Shown here: one piece after another, positions 1 through 8,650 of the stretch
How the letters are laid out: each line of letters starts with the position of its first letter
How positions within the stretch are numbered: the stretch's first letter is position 1
DNA from: Bacteroidia bacterium
GTDB lineage: Bacteria; Bacteroidota; Bacteroidia; Chitinophagales; Chitinophagaceae
DNA: 35,480 bases
Reading direction: 5' to 3'
Assembly (NCBI GenBank): GCA_030429205.1
Contig: JAUICZ010000008.1
Location: forward strand, 1 to 35,480
The notes under the pieces: model-generated
What the model was told of the DNA's origin: nothing
Database searches by the model: none
What the model saw: the letters and a program-made list of their open reading frames with translations, nothing else
Made by a program: the position numbers and the translations under genes

Positions 1-1
1 C

Positions 2-274
2 ACATACACTGGTAATACAACACCTGCACCAACAATGCCTGTAGAGAATGTATTAGCGGTAAAAGTAACAGCCAACGGAACAGGTGGGTCAATCGCTAGT
101 CCTTTTTCAGCAACAAACTATGCTACATTGAAGAGCTCTAGCCAGGATTTGATCAGTGCGGGTACACGTGGTGGTAACCAAACCTTCAGTGTAAAGTATA
201 AAGCTACCCCTGGTTTTGCATATCCAGCAGGTACCTATGCAGTAGACGTAGTATACACAGCTACTCAACAATAA
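2..274 (+). CDS. C-terminal part of a secreted beta-strand (pilin/WxL-like) protein, 5' end outside window
   Basis: The frame is open from the first bases and stops at 272-274, so this is the last ~90 residues of a longer protein. The ATG at 35 is internal. The visible part is rich in Thr, Ala, Gly and Val. It ends in alternating strands (around FAYPAGTYAVDVVYTATQQ), which resembles the end of spore-coat-U, WxL or fimbrial-subunit beta-sandwiches. There is no T9SS tail. It is followed by a strong terminator and then by a large usher-like outer-membrane protein gene. A role as an exported fibre or adhesin subunit is an inference from that context and from the composition. The family cannot be fixed without the missing 5' end. 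Confidence 0.6.
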   Translation, partial: TYTGNTTPAPTMPVENVLAVKVTANGTGGSIASPFSATNYATLKSSSQDLISAGTRGGNQTFSVKYKATPGFAYPAGTYAVDVVYTATQQ

Positions 275-300
275 GAAATGTCTCTCTCGTTGTAATATTA

Positions 301-326
301 AAAAGGAGCCCTGTAAGGCTCCTTTT
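301..326 (+). terminator. Rho-independent terminator of the first gene
   Basis: This is a perfect 10-bp inverted repeat (AAAAGGAGCC at 301-310, GGCTCCTTTT at 317-326) with a 6-nt loop and a T-rich tail, 26 bp after the stop at 274. It separates the partial gene from the next one, which therefore probably has its own promoter. A near-match to the -7 box, GATATTTG, lies at 365-372. Confidence 0.85.
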
Positions 327-431
327 TTGTTTTGTTTTATTGTATCATATTGCGATAATATTCAGATATTTGTATAATATAGATAACAGGCCTCTGCCTG
401 TGTATACATATAAAGAGGACTAACCCATTTA

Positions 432-3215
432 ATGCTGACAAAGCAAACATATCTGAGCTTTGGCAAGAGTAACATTAAATACTTGCTACTGCTATTATGT
501 ACATGTGCTTTTATTTCATCTAGCGCACAATTAAGTAGTAGAATATACCGGACCAAAATTCTATACGATACCCTCGTTGCAGATAACAACAGGGACTTCA
601 TGTACAACAATGTCACAATTACTAACCTTACCAGTGACTCTATTAGCATCTTTCTAACTATATCTATGCCAAAGGGTTGGACGCTTACAACTCAAAAAGT
701 TATCACTGTAAGCTTACCCGCCAATCAAAATACTATTGTAAATATCAGGATGCTGCCCTCCCAATCTATTACAGCTAATTGGGAAACTGTGAAACTGGAA
801 TACCGATTGAATAAAGGAATGGAAACTCTTACAGATACGTTTAGAGTGAAAGTTCAGGAATTCATGAAGTTCAAAGCAAAACTTCCCATGTCATCTATGG
901 TATTGGGCGCTTTCCAAAAAGACATCTCATTTCCGGTATACGTAAAGAACTCTGGAAATACAGCAAAAAATTATACCATATCATATCACAACCAGCTATT
1001 GAATTTGAATTATAAGCAACAAATCCATCTGGAGCCATCTAATGATACGACATATAAAATTCCATTACGATTAACAGAATCTCAATGGAGCTTGTTAAGG
1101 AAAGAAGAGATTAAAGTACAAGTTACGGTAGAAGATGGTGAGACAATCAATTTAATGCAAGAGATATCAAGAATAGGCTCTGTGTTAAAGGAGTATTCAT
1201 CGGCTTACTTAGATATGCCTCTGCAATTGGAGACAGGAATGACTATGCAAGGTAAAGATGATATACAGTATTATGGCGCATTGCATGGGCGTATACAGTT
1301 TGAGAATAGAGACCGACTAAGTTTTGATGTAAGAAGTAAAACATACACAAAGGGAGCTATACTTGATAATGATATTTATAGAGTGGAGTATGAAGGCAAG
1401 AAGTGGTATGGGTCGGCGGGTAATGTTATGCAGTTGACAGATTTTGTAATGGATGGGTATGGAATACAGTTAGGTAGAAAATGGAGAGAGGAAACAAGTC
1501 GTGCAGGCGTATATGCATTATTGAAGAGTCGTTCAGGTAACAGTAAACTATATGGTGGAGATGTAACTTTTTGGCTAAAAGATAGATTGAAACTAACAGA
1601 GTCAGCTGCTGCAAATTTTGATATTGAGAATAAGCTGAATAGCTACTTGATTAAACAGCAGGCGGAGATGAAGTTTAATGATTACATGGAAGGGAAGGTG
1701 ATTATGGGAGCTGGTATAGAGCAAGCCACGCAAAAGTTATTAAATAGTGACAAAAACACACAAGCGGGTACATCTATAGGTTACACCTTTAGTATGAACC
1801 ATAAGTATGTAAATATCATTTCAAACGCGTTGTTTAATAGTAATTCTTATCCGGGAGTATTTAAGGGGCAGCGGACACAGTCGCACGATATTAGGGGGAT
1901 ATATAAAAGGGTTTATCTGGGAGTTTTCTACGATTATAACTTGCGTAAACAGAATATTTATACAGATACTCAACTTTTTTCAAATGTTTTTAACTTAAAA
2001 ACTGAAAACTATGGTGCAAGAGTTGGAATAAGCTTTAAGAAGTTTAATGTGTCTTTTTCTGCTGGCGATCAAAGGCAGCAACAAAGCGATAGTGAAGATG
2101 AGCCGGTTTATTTATACTCTTTTGTGAATATGAATGCATCGGTTATGTTGGGAACCAGGTCGTATTTAAGTTTAAATAGTTACCTAGGAGAGGGTAGACT
2201 TGAAGGCTATGAAGATACGACACGAGTCACTGTAATGAGTAACCAGGGCTCCGTACAAATATTTTTTGGAGGTATGTCTGCAAGGTACGATCGGGGGCCA
2301 TATTTCTATCATGAGTATATACGCTACTTAAAGAACCCGGATACCTACCAAAGGTTAGTTTTGGGACCATACATCAATCTGAACTTATTTAAAAACAGCC
2401 TGACATTCAGGTCTCAATATAACTACAACAAGACTTTGCCGGCTAATATTGAGGCTGCTAATGTATTAGGAAACATTGTTTATCATAATTACAGGCATGG
2501 GTTCGACCTTAACGTAACAGGTATTGTACCAATAAATCAAAAAGAAGCAGAACCATACATAACAGCTTCCTTAAGAGTAAGGCTACATGCACCTTTTTTG
2601 CCTGTTCGTAAATACTATCAATTAAAATTGGTTTTATTTAAGGATGAAAATACCAACGGGAAACTTGACGAAGGAGAGGGGGCTGTTTCTGGCCAAATGC
2701 TTGCATTAAATGACAACCTTTTTGTTTCAGACGAAGAGGGCGTGATTATTTTTAAAAATGTAGCTAAAAGAGACTTTAAAGCCGATTTTGGCTATACCAG
2801 TAAAATTAAAGGCTGGATTCCTCAAGGTGGAACTATACAAACTTTCCCTGTTACGGGTAATAAAACTGTTTATATACCTTACAAGAAAAGTAAGGTACTG
2901 TCAGGTAAACTAAGGTTAAAGCTGGATAGGAATTCAAATTTAGAATTCGACCTGGCCAATATTAAGGTTACAGCAACAGGTAATGATACATTAAGAGCAT
3001 CTTATTCTACTCTTACAGATGCAAACGGAGAGTTCTACTTTAATTTACCGGCAGGTACTTATACTATTACCTTAAGCGAATTAGCTTTTGACGATCAGTT
3101 TAAACCTGTAGAATTTGCAAAACAGGCAGATCTTGTTAATAATGATAGTAAGACTGTTTATTTCGATATTAAGCAGAAAAGAAGGGCAATAAACATCAAA
3201 AGAAAGAAAAAATAG
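432..3215 (+). CDS. Usher-like outer-membrane beta-barrel protein with N-terminal Ig-like and C-terminal SdrB/carboxypeptidase-regulatory-like domains
   Basis: 927 residues. A long signal peptide ends at A32|Q33 (SSSAQ). Residues ~35-250 look like two Ig-like domains of the COG1470/NEW3 kind. Residues ~265-730 are alternating amphipathic strands with many aromatic residues, as in an outer-membrane barrel. Residues ~735-920 hold two small beta-sandwich domains with acidic DxNxNGxxD-type loops (KDENTNGKLDEGE near 737 and LDRNSNLEFD near 831), likely Ca-binding as in SdrD B-type domains. The last ten residues are strongly basic. There is no T9SS tail and no TonB plug. Barrel plus periplasmic beta-domains is the general architecture of chaperone-usher ushers, and the gene before it ends like a pilin, so export or assembly of surface subunits is plausible. 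This is inference: the usher family signature was not verified. Confidence 0.65.
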   Translation: MLTKQTYLSFGKSNIKYLLLLLCTCAFISSSAQLSSRIYRTKILYDTLVADNNRDFMYNNVTITNLTSDSISIFLTISMPKGWTLTTQKVITVSLPANQNTIVNIRMLPSQSITANWETVKLEYRLNKGMETLTDTFRVKVQEFMKFKAKLPMSSMVLGAFQKDISFPVYVKNSGNTAKNYTISYHNQLLNLNYKQQIHLEPSNDTTYKIPLRLTESQWSLLRKEEIKVQVTVEDGETINLMQEISRIGSVLKEYSSAYLDMPLQLETGMTMQGKDDIQYYGALHGRIQFENRDRLSFDVRSKTYTKGAILDNDIYRVEYEGKKWYGSAGNVMQLTDFVMDGYGIQLGRKWREETSRAGVYALLKSRSGNSKLYGGDVTFWLKDRLKLTESAAANFDIENKLNSYLIKQQAEMKFNDYMEGKVIMGAGIEQATQKLLNSDKNTQAGTSIGYTFSMNHKYVNIISNALFNSNSYPGVFKGQRTQSHDIRGIYKRVYLGVFYDYNLRKQNIYTDTQLFSNVFNLKTENYGARVGISFKKFNVSFSAGDQRQQQSDSEDEPVYLYSFVNMNASVMLGTRSYLSLNSYLGEGRLEGYEDTTRVTVMSNQGSVQIFFGGMSARYDRGPYFYHEYIRYLKNPDTYQRLVLGPYINLNLFKNSLTFRSQYNYNKTLPANIEAANVLGNIVYHNYRHGFDLNVTGIVPINQKEAEPYITASLRVRLHAPFLPVRKYYQLKLVLFKDENTNGKLDEGEGAVSGQMLALNDNLFVSDEEGVIIFKNVAKRDFKADFGYTSKIKGWIPQGGTIQTFPVTGNKTVYIPYKKSKVLSGKLRLKLDRNSNLEFDLANIKVTATGNDTLRASYSTLTDANGEFYFNLPAGTYTITLSELAFDDQFKPVEFAKQADLVNNDSKTVYFDIKQKRRAINIKRKKK

Positions 3216-3218
3216 CTT

Positions 3219-3262
3219 GTTAATCAGTTGTTAACCAGTTGCAAACCATTGGTTAACCATTA
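3219..3262. repeat. Cluster of TTAACCA-like repeats with a TGGTTAACCA palindrome
   Basis: Directly after the stop of the barrel gene lie TTAATCA, TTAACCA (3231-3237) and CAAACCA. The perfect 10-bp palindrome TGGTTAACCA follows at 3250-3259, and CAGTTG occurs twice (3225-3230 and 3236-3241). The cluster is ~90-130 bp upstream of the next start codon (3348), where an operator could sit. Function is unknown. Confidence 0.4.
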
Positions 3263-3347
3263 GCTATATTTTTCATGTGTTTGCAGCCCGTTGCATATTT
3301 GTACTGACTAAAACAAACCAAAAACAAGCAACAAAATCAACAGTACA

Positions 3348-3614
3348 ATGAACAAGCAAATCGAAATTTTCTCAAGAGTAGCCAATTCTACAGTTAACAG
3401 GTATATTAAGGATGGTGGTATGGAGCCTTCTAAGGATTACATCAAAGACACCATTAACAATGTTAACATGATTAACCAAACATTGATTGCAACAGCTATT
3501 AAGTTAGTTAAGAAAGCTAAATCTTCTCACAATTTAGATATAGATGAGTTGACAAATCGTTTAAACGATATTATACAAATATCAGTTACATCTTACGTTA
3601 AGAGAGCATACTAG
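3348..3614 (+). CDS. Small helical protein, paralogue of the one at 25857-26141
   Basis: 88 residues, no signal peptide or membrane segment, charged and mostly helical by composition, no Cys. Its ends match the 94-residue protein encoded at 25857-26141. The N-terminus IEIFSRVANSTVNRYIKD pairs with IDLFENMAGAISAKYLAD, and the C-terminus DELTNRLNDIIQISVTSY pairs with DKLTDSLRNVIKSTIEGF. I know no named family for it. The ATG is preceded by an A-rich leader without a clear Shine-Dalgarno, which is normal in this phylum. A one-mismatch -7 box (CATATTTG, 3294-3301) lies ~46 bp upstream. A strong terminator follows. Both members of the pair sit beside a giant SBBP/Ig secreted protein gene. The role is probably cytoplasmic and unknown. 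Confidence 0.8.
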   Translation: MNKQIEIFSRVANSTVNRYIKDGGMEPSKDYIKDTINNVNMINQTLIATAIKLVKKAKSSHNLDIDELTNRLNDIIQISVTSYVKRAY

Positions 3615-3658
3615 ACGGAAATATAGGTATAAGAGAAAAGCTATTTTAATTTACAAAC

Positions 3659-3689
3659 AAAAAGGACAGCTGTATTAGCTGTCCTTTTT
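3659..3689. terminator. Bidirectional terminator between convergent genes
   Basis: This is a perfect 13-bp inverted repeat (AAAAAGGACAGCT at 3659-3671, AGCTGTCCTTTTT at 3677-3689) with a 5-nt loop. It has T-runs on both strands and lies between the stops of the small helical gene (+) and the giant SBBP gene (-). Confidence 0.92.
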
Positions 3690-3707
3690 GTTTATTCAAG
3701 TTCTGTG

Positions 3708-6700
3708 TTACTTAGTAACTGAGAATCTGATTATTTTGTTGTTGTCATCATTGCTCAACTTCATTATGTATATGCCACCTGGTAGTTGATTGTCAAGAGA
3801 AATGCTTTCACTTAGCATTCCATTCTTTGTTTCTACTTTTTGTGAATATACTTTTTGTCCTACAGCGTTAATGATCTCGATATCTAAATCAATATCTACA
3901 CCTATATCTCCTTTCAGGTTAAAGTTACCATTGTTTGGATTAGGGTACAGCTGTAATGGTGCAAGCTTGTTAAGTTCACCAACACTGAGTAAAACAGTCA
4001 TTGTTATAACGTTACTTACAGCCTCTTTAGGGTTAGTACAAGGGTCGTTACTAATCATTTCAACACTTATCATGTCTCCGTCAGATAACTCGTGTGTACC
4101 CCAAATAGAACCAGTAGCTCCTTGAACATTGTTATTGTTTCTTTTCCACTGAAATACAGGTTTTTTACCTCCGTAAGTGGTAGTAGCAGTGAAAGTAACC
4201 AAACTGTCTTCAGGAATTGTAGTACCCGGATCTGCAGATATCTGAACACTCGGTTTTACAATTGGTCTTACAACCATAGTAATACCAATACTTGTATCTG
4301 TTGCAGGTGCGCTACATGTTGTTGTAGATGTATAAGTACAAAAGAATATATCTCCTGAGTTTACATTAAAGGTAGAGTATGTACCATTTGTTGCACCCGT
4401 AATAGCAGCATTGTTTTTATACCATTGTAATTGTGGATTTGTACCGCCATTTGAACCAAGAGAAACAAGTGTTACGCTGGTTCCGACACATATACTATCA
4501 CCAGGTGATGGGTATATGGCAATCGACGGTGCCTTGTTAACCGCTACTGTTGTAGAATCCGGTAAAGACTCACATCCATTGATAATTGCAGTTAAATAGT
4601 AAGTACCTACTGCATTACTATTTGCACTTTGTAAAGTGGCTACAGTATTTGGCGTGCTAGCAGAGAAGCTGTTAGGACCAGTCCATTTATATGTAGCACC
4701 ATTTACAGTAGATGATGTTAGCTCTAATGTTTGTTTCTCGCATATTGGGCTGTTACTACTAGCTGATGGTGTAGGCGTAGTAATAGCAACTGCTACAACT
4801 GCACTATCCGGTGGTGAAGTACAGCCACTTTTAGATGCTGTAACATAATAAGTACCTGCCATACCATAAGTTGCATTATTTATAGATGGGTTTTGCATAC
4901 TTGATGTGAAGCTGTTTGGTCCTGTCCAACTATATGTTACACCCGAGGTAGTACTTGTTGCAAATAAGCTTAATGTTGTTTTAGGACAAACTACACTGTT
5001 ACTACTTGCGGTAGGCACATCAGGTATGATATTTACTTTGACATTAGTTGTATCTCTAACAGAACAAAGATTACCTACAGTTGCTGTTATAATGTAGTCA
5101 CCAGTGTCAGCCAGCGCAGCGCCTAGTTTAAATGGATTTTGAGAGTTTGATCCAAAGCTGTTAGGTCCTGTCCAGCTATATGTTACACCAGACATTGCAG
5201 GGTGCGTCACCGATAGTTTAATTGTATCCCCTTCACAAACCGGAGTGTTATTATTAGATGTTAATGGTTGAGGAGGACCATAGATTTGCATTTCCAGAGG
5301 GTTTACTGCAGACACCCTTGTAGGGTTCGTTGCAACAATCCTTAGTTTATAACCTGAACCGGTTACAGTGTTATATGGGATAATACATTGAATAGTACCT
5401 GAATCTGTATGATTTACTGTACCGATAAGCTTAGGGCTGGCAAAAGATCCACTTGCGTCAGACATTTGTACACCGAATGTATTACCAGACTGGAATGGGA
5501 ATGTTACCCCGTATTTCAAATTAATAGTGTCACCTGCACAATGCAATGTGTCTACAAATGGAAACTTAAAGTAAGGTAATGTATCTACAACGAAGCTTAC
5601 TAAGAACCCATCGTAGTATTGACCTCCATGAGTTGTTTGGTGAGCTCCCGGAGTAGCAATTCCTGTATCACTATAAGTGGCACTTACACAATATAACTTA
5701 CCTGATATATTAGCGTCTAAGCTGTGGCTACCATTGCTGCCCCAGCCGCCGCCGCCCCAGCCGCCCCAGTTGTATTCCCAACTAGAGCCACCGTAGTATG
5801 TACCCCAGGTTTGCGTTCCCGAAGTATCAAACTCAGCGATAAACACATCATAATTACCGTTGTTTGAAGTCTTGTACCCATCATTAGTAGCAATACCACT
5901 AGTACTTGCGGTAGTACCATTGATATAGATTTTATTAAGCGGGCTAACTTTTATAGAGTTGCCGTATTCAACGCTTGTTCCACCAAAATAAGTACCCCAA
6001 ACTCTGGTACCTGTTGGGGTGAACTTAGCTAGATGAGCATCATATGTACTGCTGCCAATGCTTGTTTTATGAGCTCCTGCGCTAGCCAGCCATACATCAC
6101 TTTGTGTAGTACCGGTAACATATACATAGTTGGCCTCATCGTGGTCTACTCCACTGATCCAGTCCCATTTGGTACCACCATAATAAGTACCCCATTGCCT
6201 TACACCACTACTGTTGAATTGCGCAATAAAGCCTTCTCCGTTATTGATATTATTAGGATTGACAATACCTGAGTGTAAAGGCTGGTGTGCACCTGTAGTT
6301 GCTACACCTGCGGTATCAAATGTGGTACCTGCAATAGCAAATCCTCCATTAAAGTCTACACTAATACTGGTTACCATACCAGGATAATAAGTACCCCATT
6401 GTCTTACCCCATTTGTATTGAATTTTGCTACAAAACCTCTATTATAATAATAGTAGTATGCATTTGACCTTGGTGGCAATGTGTCCAGGTGAGCACCTTG
6501 TGTAGCAATATTAGAGTCACTCTCTGTACTACCTCCTAAGTATATAGATTGAGAAATAGGATCGTATGCGACTGATGTGCCACCATCTCTTTTCTCTCCA
6601 CCGTAAAATGTGCCCCATATTCTTGTGCCATTTGTATTAAATTTTACAAGAAAGGCATCACCAGTACGCCAGTACCAGCCAGAGTCTCTACCACCAAATT

Positions 6701-7829
6701 TTGTTTGGTGTGCCCCTGCTGTAGCAATAGATGGAATACTGTCTGTCCAACCGGTTATATATAAGTAACCTAAACCATCACAAACTGCAGCATTGATAAA
6801 GCCCGGATAGTATGTACCCCATAGCTTTTTACCTGTATCATTAAATTTTGCAACGTAACCGTTATAATACCACCATGTCTGACCATATAGGTTTGGCGTA
6901 AGCGTATCTTGGAATGCGCCACTTGTAGCAATATTATTGGTGCTGTATGTCCAGCCGGCCATGTAGATATTGCCCAGATAATCTGTTGTAACAGTGCTAC
7001 CCCAATCGTAGTGGTTACCACCATGATAAGTACCCCAGTTCAAGAAAGGGTCAATTACCAATGTTGAAGCAGAAGGCTCAACATTAAATGACAGGACATT
7101 ATTATCCAGGTTGAAAGATGAACTAACCTTTTCATTAGTTTCTTTTATGTAGCTGTACGGTGCTTGTTCTGTTATTTCACCATATGCTGTAGTTACTTTT
7201 AACATGCCCTCTGTAAGTTGCAGATCATCAGCTCCGTCGTATTTTAACTTAATATCAGAGGGGTTACCACCGGGATGAACAACAAAATCATATTTTAACT
7301 GGTTGTTCTTTGCATATACTACCCAGTCAATGTTAGGATATACGTTTTTGTAAGTGATCTTGTCATATGTGTGCGCAATTACCTCATCTTCACTTTCAGG
7401 TAGATAGTATTTTTCAAAATAATCTAACTCCTTACCTTTCTCAAGCTCAGCATTATCGTTTGCACCCACCAAGCTAACATCTAACCTATATGTTGCAACA
7501 GATATATCCAGCATTGAAGCTTGAGATTTTGAAAATGCAACAGGATCACTAAGATCCATTTTATTTTCATTGTTCAATGGCTTAAACCATTGGTATTGTA
7601 TTTTACCGTTGCTGACAAATATATTTATCCCATCAGATGTTAGAGAGAAGTCAATGTCTTTTCTTGACTTCTGTTGTTGGTCAGTTATTCTGCCATTGTT
7701 TTCCAAAAAGGCCAGTTCCGTTTTATTCTGTAAGTTGGCAGTTTTGACTTCTCCGTTTGATTTTGCATTGCATACAAAAGGAGCAAAAAATGCAAGTAGG
7801 AGAGTTAAGATTTTGTATCGATACCTCAT
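3708..7829 (-). CDS. Giant secreted protein: DUF7948-like N-terminus, SBBP beta-propeller, five Ig/PKD-like domains, T9SS type A sorting domain
   Basis: 1373 residues. The signal peptide probably ends at NA22|K23. Residues ~30-255 form the conserved N-terminal module of these proteins (LENNGRITDQ, then DWVVYAKNNQLKYDFVVHPG). Residues ~260-755 are SBBP repeats: each blade carries a WGTYYGG-type strand and an IAT.GAHQ-type turn. A Cys-containing linker domain follows (FPFVDTLHCAGDTINLKYG). Then come five Ig-like domains, three of the NSPVC..YSWTGPNSF..GTYYVTA kind and two of another kind. The last ~82 residues are a T9SS type A tail (LYPNPNNGNF, AVGQKVYSQ, GGIYIMKL). The protein should be exported by T9SS and anchored to or released from the surface. 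One blade carries a Gly/Trp-rich insert near 5740-5772. It is a clear paralogue of the 1703-residue protein at 20668-25779. The ligand or substrate is unknown. Confidence 0.9.
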   Translation of the reverse strand: MRYRYKILTLLLAFFAPFVCNAKSNGEVKTANLQNKTELAFLENNGRITDQQQKSRKDIDFSLTSDGINIFVSNGKIQYQWFKPLNNENKMDLSDPVAFSKSQASMLDISVATYRLDVSLVGANDNAELEKGKELDYFEKYYLPESEDEVIAHTYDKITYKNVYPNIDWVVYAKNNQLKYDFVVHPGGNPSDIKLKYDGADDLQLTEGMLKVTTAYGEITEQAPYSYIKETNEKVSSSFNLDNNVLSFNVEPSASTLVIDPFLNWGTYHGGNHYDWGSTVTTDYLGNIYMAGWTYSTNNIATSGAFQDTLTPNLYGQTWWYYNGYVAKFNDTGKKLWGTYYPGFINAAVCDGLGYLYITGWTDSIPSIATAGAHQTKFGGRDSGWYWRTGDAFLVKFNTNGTRIWGTFYGGEKRDGGTSVAYDPISQSIYLGGSTESDSNIATQGAHLDTLPPRSNAYYYYYNRGFVAKFNTNGVRQWGTYYPGMVTSISVDFNGGFAIAGTTFDTAGVATTGAHQPLHSGIVNPNNINNGEGFIAQFNSSGVRQWGTYYGGTKWDWISGVDHDEANYVYVTGTTQSDVWLASAGAHKTSIGSSTYDAHLAKFTPTGTRVWGTYFGGTSVEYGNSIKVSPLNKIYINGTTASTSGIATNDGYKTSNNGNYDVFIAEFDTSGTQTWGTYYGGSSWEYNWGGWGGGGWGSNGSHSLDANISGKLYCVSATYSDTGIATPGAHQTTHGGQYYDGFLVSFVVDTLPYFKFPFVDTLHCAGDTINLKYGVTFPFQSGNTFGVQMSDASGSFASPKLIGTVNHTDSGTIQCIIPYNTVTGSGYKLRIVATNPTRVSAVNPLEMQIYGPPQPLTSNNNTPVCEGDTIKLSVTHPAMSGVTYSWTGPNSFGSNSQNPFKLGAALADTGDYIITATVGNLCSVRDTTNVKVNIIPDVPTASSNSVVCPKTTLSLFATSTTSGVTYSWTGPNSFTSSMQNPSINNATYGMAGTYYVTASKSGCTSPPDSAVVAVAITTPTPSASSNSPICEKQTLELTSSTVNGATYKWTGPNSFSASTPNTVATLQSANSNAVGTYYLTAIINGCESLPDSTTVAVNKAPSIAIYPSPGDSICVGTSVTLVSLGSNGGTNPQLQWYKNNAAITGATNGTYSTFNVNSGDIFFCTYTSTTTCSAPATDTSIGITMVVRPIVKPSVQISADPGTTIPEDSLVTFTATTTYGGKKPVFQWKRNNNNVQGATGSIWGTHELSDGDMISVEMISNDPCTNPKEAVSNVITMTVLLSVGELNKLAPLQLYPNPNNGNFNLKGDIGVDIDLDIEIINAVGQKVYSQKVETKNGMLSESISLDNQLPGGIYIMKLSNDDNNKIIRFSVTK

Positions 7830-7937
7830 GATTAAGTGATTTGCGTATTTAACGAATCAAAATAAGTATTAATTTATTCTGAAAAAACAGCTGGATAGGC
7901 TTTTAGGGCTAATTTAATGGCCTTTTAAGCAATATTA

Positions 7938-8285
7938 TTAACTAGTGGTTAATGCTATTTTGCGCATTGAACACAGTATAAACTTTGTGGCCTTAGAAGT
8001 ATTCTTCTCAATAGGAATTTTACTACCACATCCCTTACAAATTCCAAACTCTGGCTTGCCAATTTGCGAGAGTACATACTGCAGTTTTTGTAACTTGTCT
8101 TCAGCTTGACGCTGCCCGGCTTCCATTACACTCTTGTTGTTAATAGCATCCATTCTGGAAATCCGACCAATTGCATTTTCCGGTACTACTGGTTGAGTCA
8201 TTTCTTTATACTCTGCTATACGTTTCTTAGTCTTATCTATTTCTGCTAGTATACGGTCGTGTATTTGGTTAGCATCCATTTCCAT
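7938..8285 (-). CDS. TraR/DksA-type C4 zinc-finger protein with a one-base frameshift near the 3' end
   Basis: As it stands the frame gives 115 residues. It has a helical N-terminus, the ENAIGRISRMDAINNKSV segment typical of Bacteroidota TraR/DksA proteins, and the first zinc half-site CKGC, but only one later Cys in a non-family C-terminus. Removing one A from the codon after GAG (extra T at 8005-8006 on the + strand) changes the end to ERILLRPQSLYCVQCAK, stopping at 7955. This restores CxxC-x17-CxxC exactly and gives 109 residues, the usual size. The intact family binds the RNA polymerase secondary channel and modulates transcription. The present reading frame has lost half of its zinc site. 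It may be a real mutation, a sequencing error or slippage. Starts at 8285 or 8279 are equally possible. Confidence 0.85.
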   Translation of the reverse strand: MEMDANQIHDRILAEIDKTKKRIAEYKEMTQPVVPENAIGRISRMDAINNKSVMEAGQRQAEDKLQKLQYVLSQIGKPEFGICKGCGSKIPIEKNTSKATKFILCSMRKIALTTS

Positions 8286-8335
8286 ACAGAAATGAATATA
8301 TCGATTTTCGAGTATTTGAAAAAATATTATCTGTA

Positions 8336-8452
8336 CTAAAATTGCATCTCTACAACCTTTGCAATGGAAATCGCAAATATTGTAGCTAGTATAGTTGTAG
8401 CTAATATTATGAATACTAGCTCAATATTTGAATGAGATGTTTTTTTTATCAT
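8336..8452 (-). CDS. Possible 38-residue single-pass membrane peptide
   Basis: A complete ATG-to-TAG frame starts MIKKTSHSNIE and continues with a hydrophobic stretch of about 20 residues (LVFIILATTILATIFAIS) ending AKVVEMQF. A positive N-terminus followed by one strongly hydrophobic helix is the usual layout of small inner-membrane proteins. It lies 50 bp upstream of the TraR/DksA gene on the same strand. No clear Shine-Dalgarno is visible. A one-mismatch -7 box (TTACTTTG, minus strand, 8518-8525) is ~65 bp upstream. The opposite strand has a weaker 24-codon frame. It could also be non-coding intergenic sequence. Confidence 0.35.
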   Translation of the reverse strand: MIKKTSHSNIELVFIILATTILATIFAISIAKVVEMQF

Positions 8453-8600
8453 CTGGCGGGTTGTATAAATTAATATATCGTATATATTGTACTTGTTGAA
8501 AAGCAATTAACTACAATCAAAGTAATAACACTTGTATTACTTATATGTAAATAAAATTGGAAATTTACGTGAAAACCCAGCCATCAACATAGCGATTATT

Positions 8601-8608
8601 TATCTTTG
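8601..8608 (+). promoter_or_regulatory. Bacteroidota -7 box of the malate dehydrogenase gene
   Basis: TATCTTTG matches the TAnnTTTG consensus exactly. Transcription should start near 8615, giving a leader of about 35 nt before the ATG at 8651. The upstream in-frame TTG at 8606 is part of this box and so cannot be the start codon. No convincing -33 TTG was found at the normal distance. Confidence 0.6.
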
Positions 8609-8650
8609 CTGCGAAATATAGATTTTTCACACACTAAAAGAAATAACCAA

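Noticed and set aside
4092-7024. Several plus- and minus-strand frames of 60-110 codons inside the 1373-residue gene
   Set aside because: They are shadows of the repetitive coding sequence and show no starts, domains or hydrophobic patterns of their own.
8364-8438. Plus-strand 24-codon frame starting MEIANIVAS
   Set aside because: It is the antisense of the better minus-strand membrane-peptide frame, is shorter, and has no start context.
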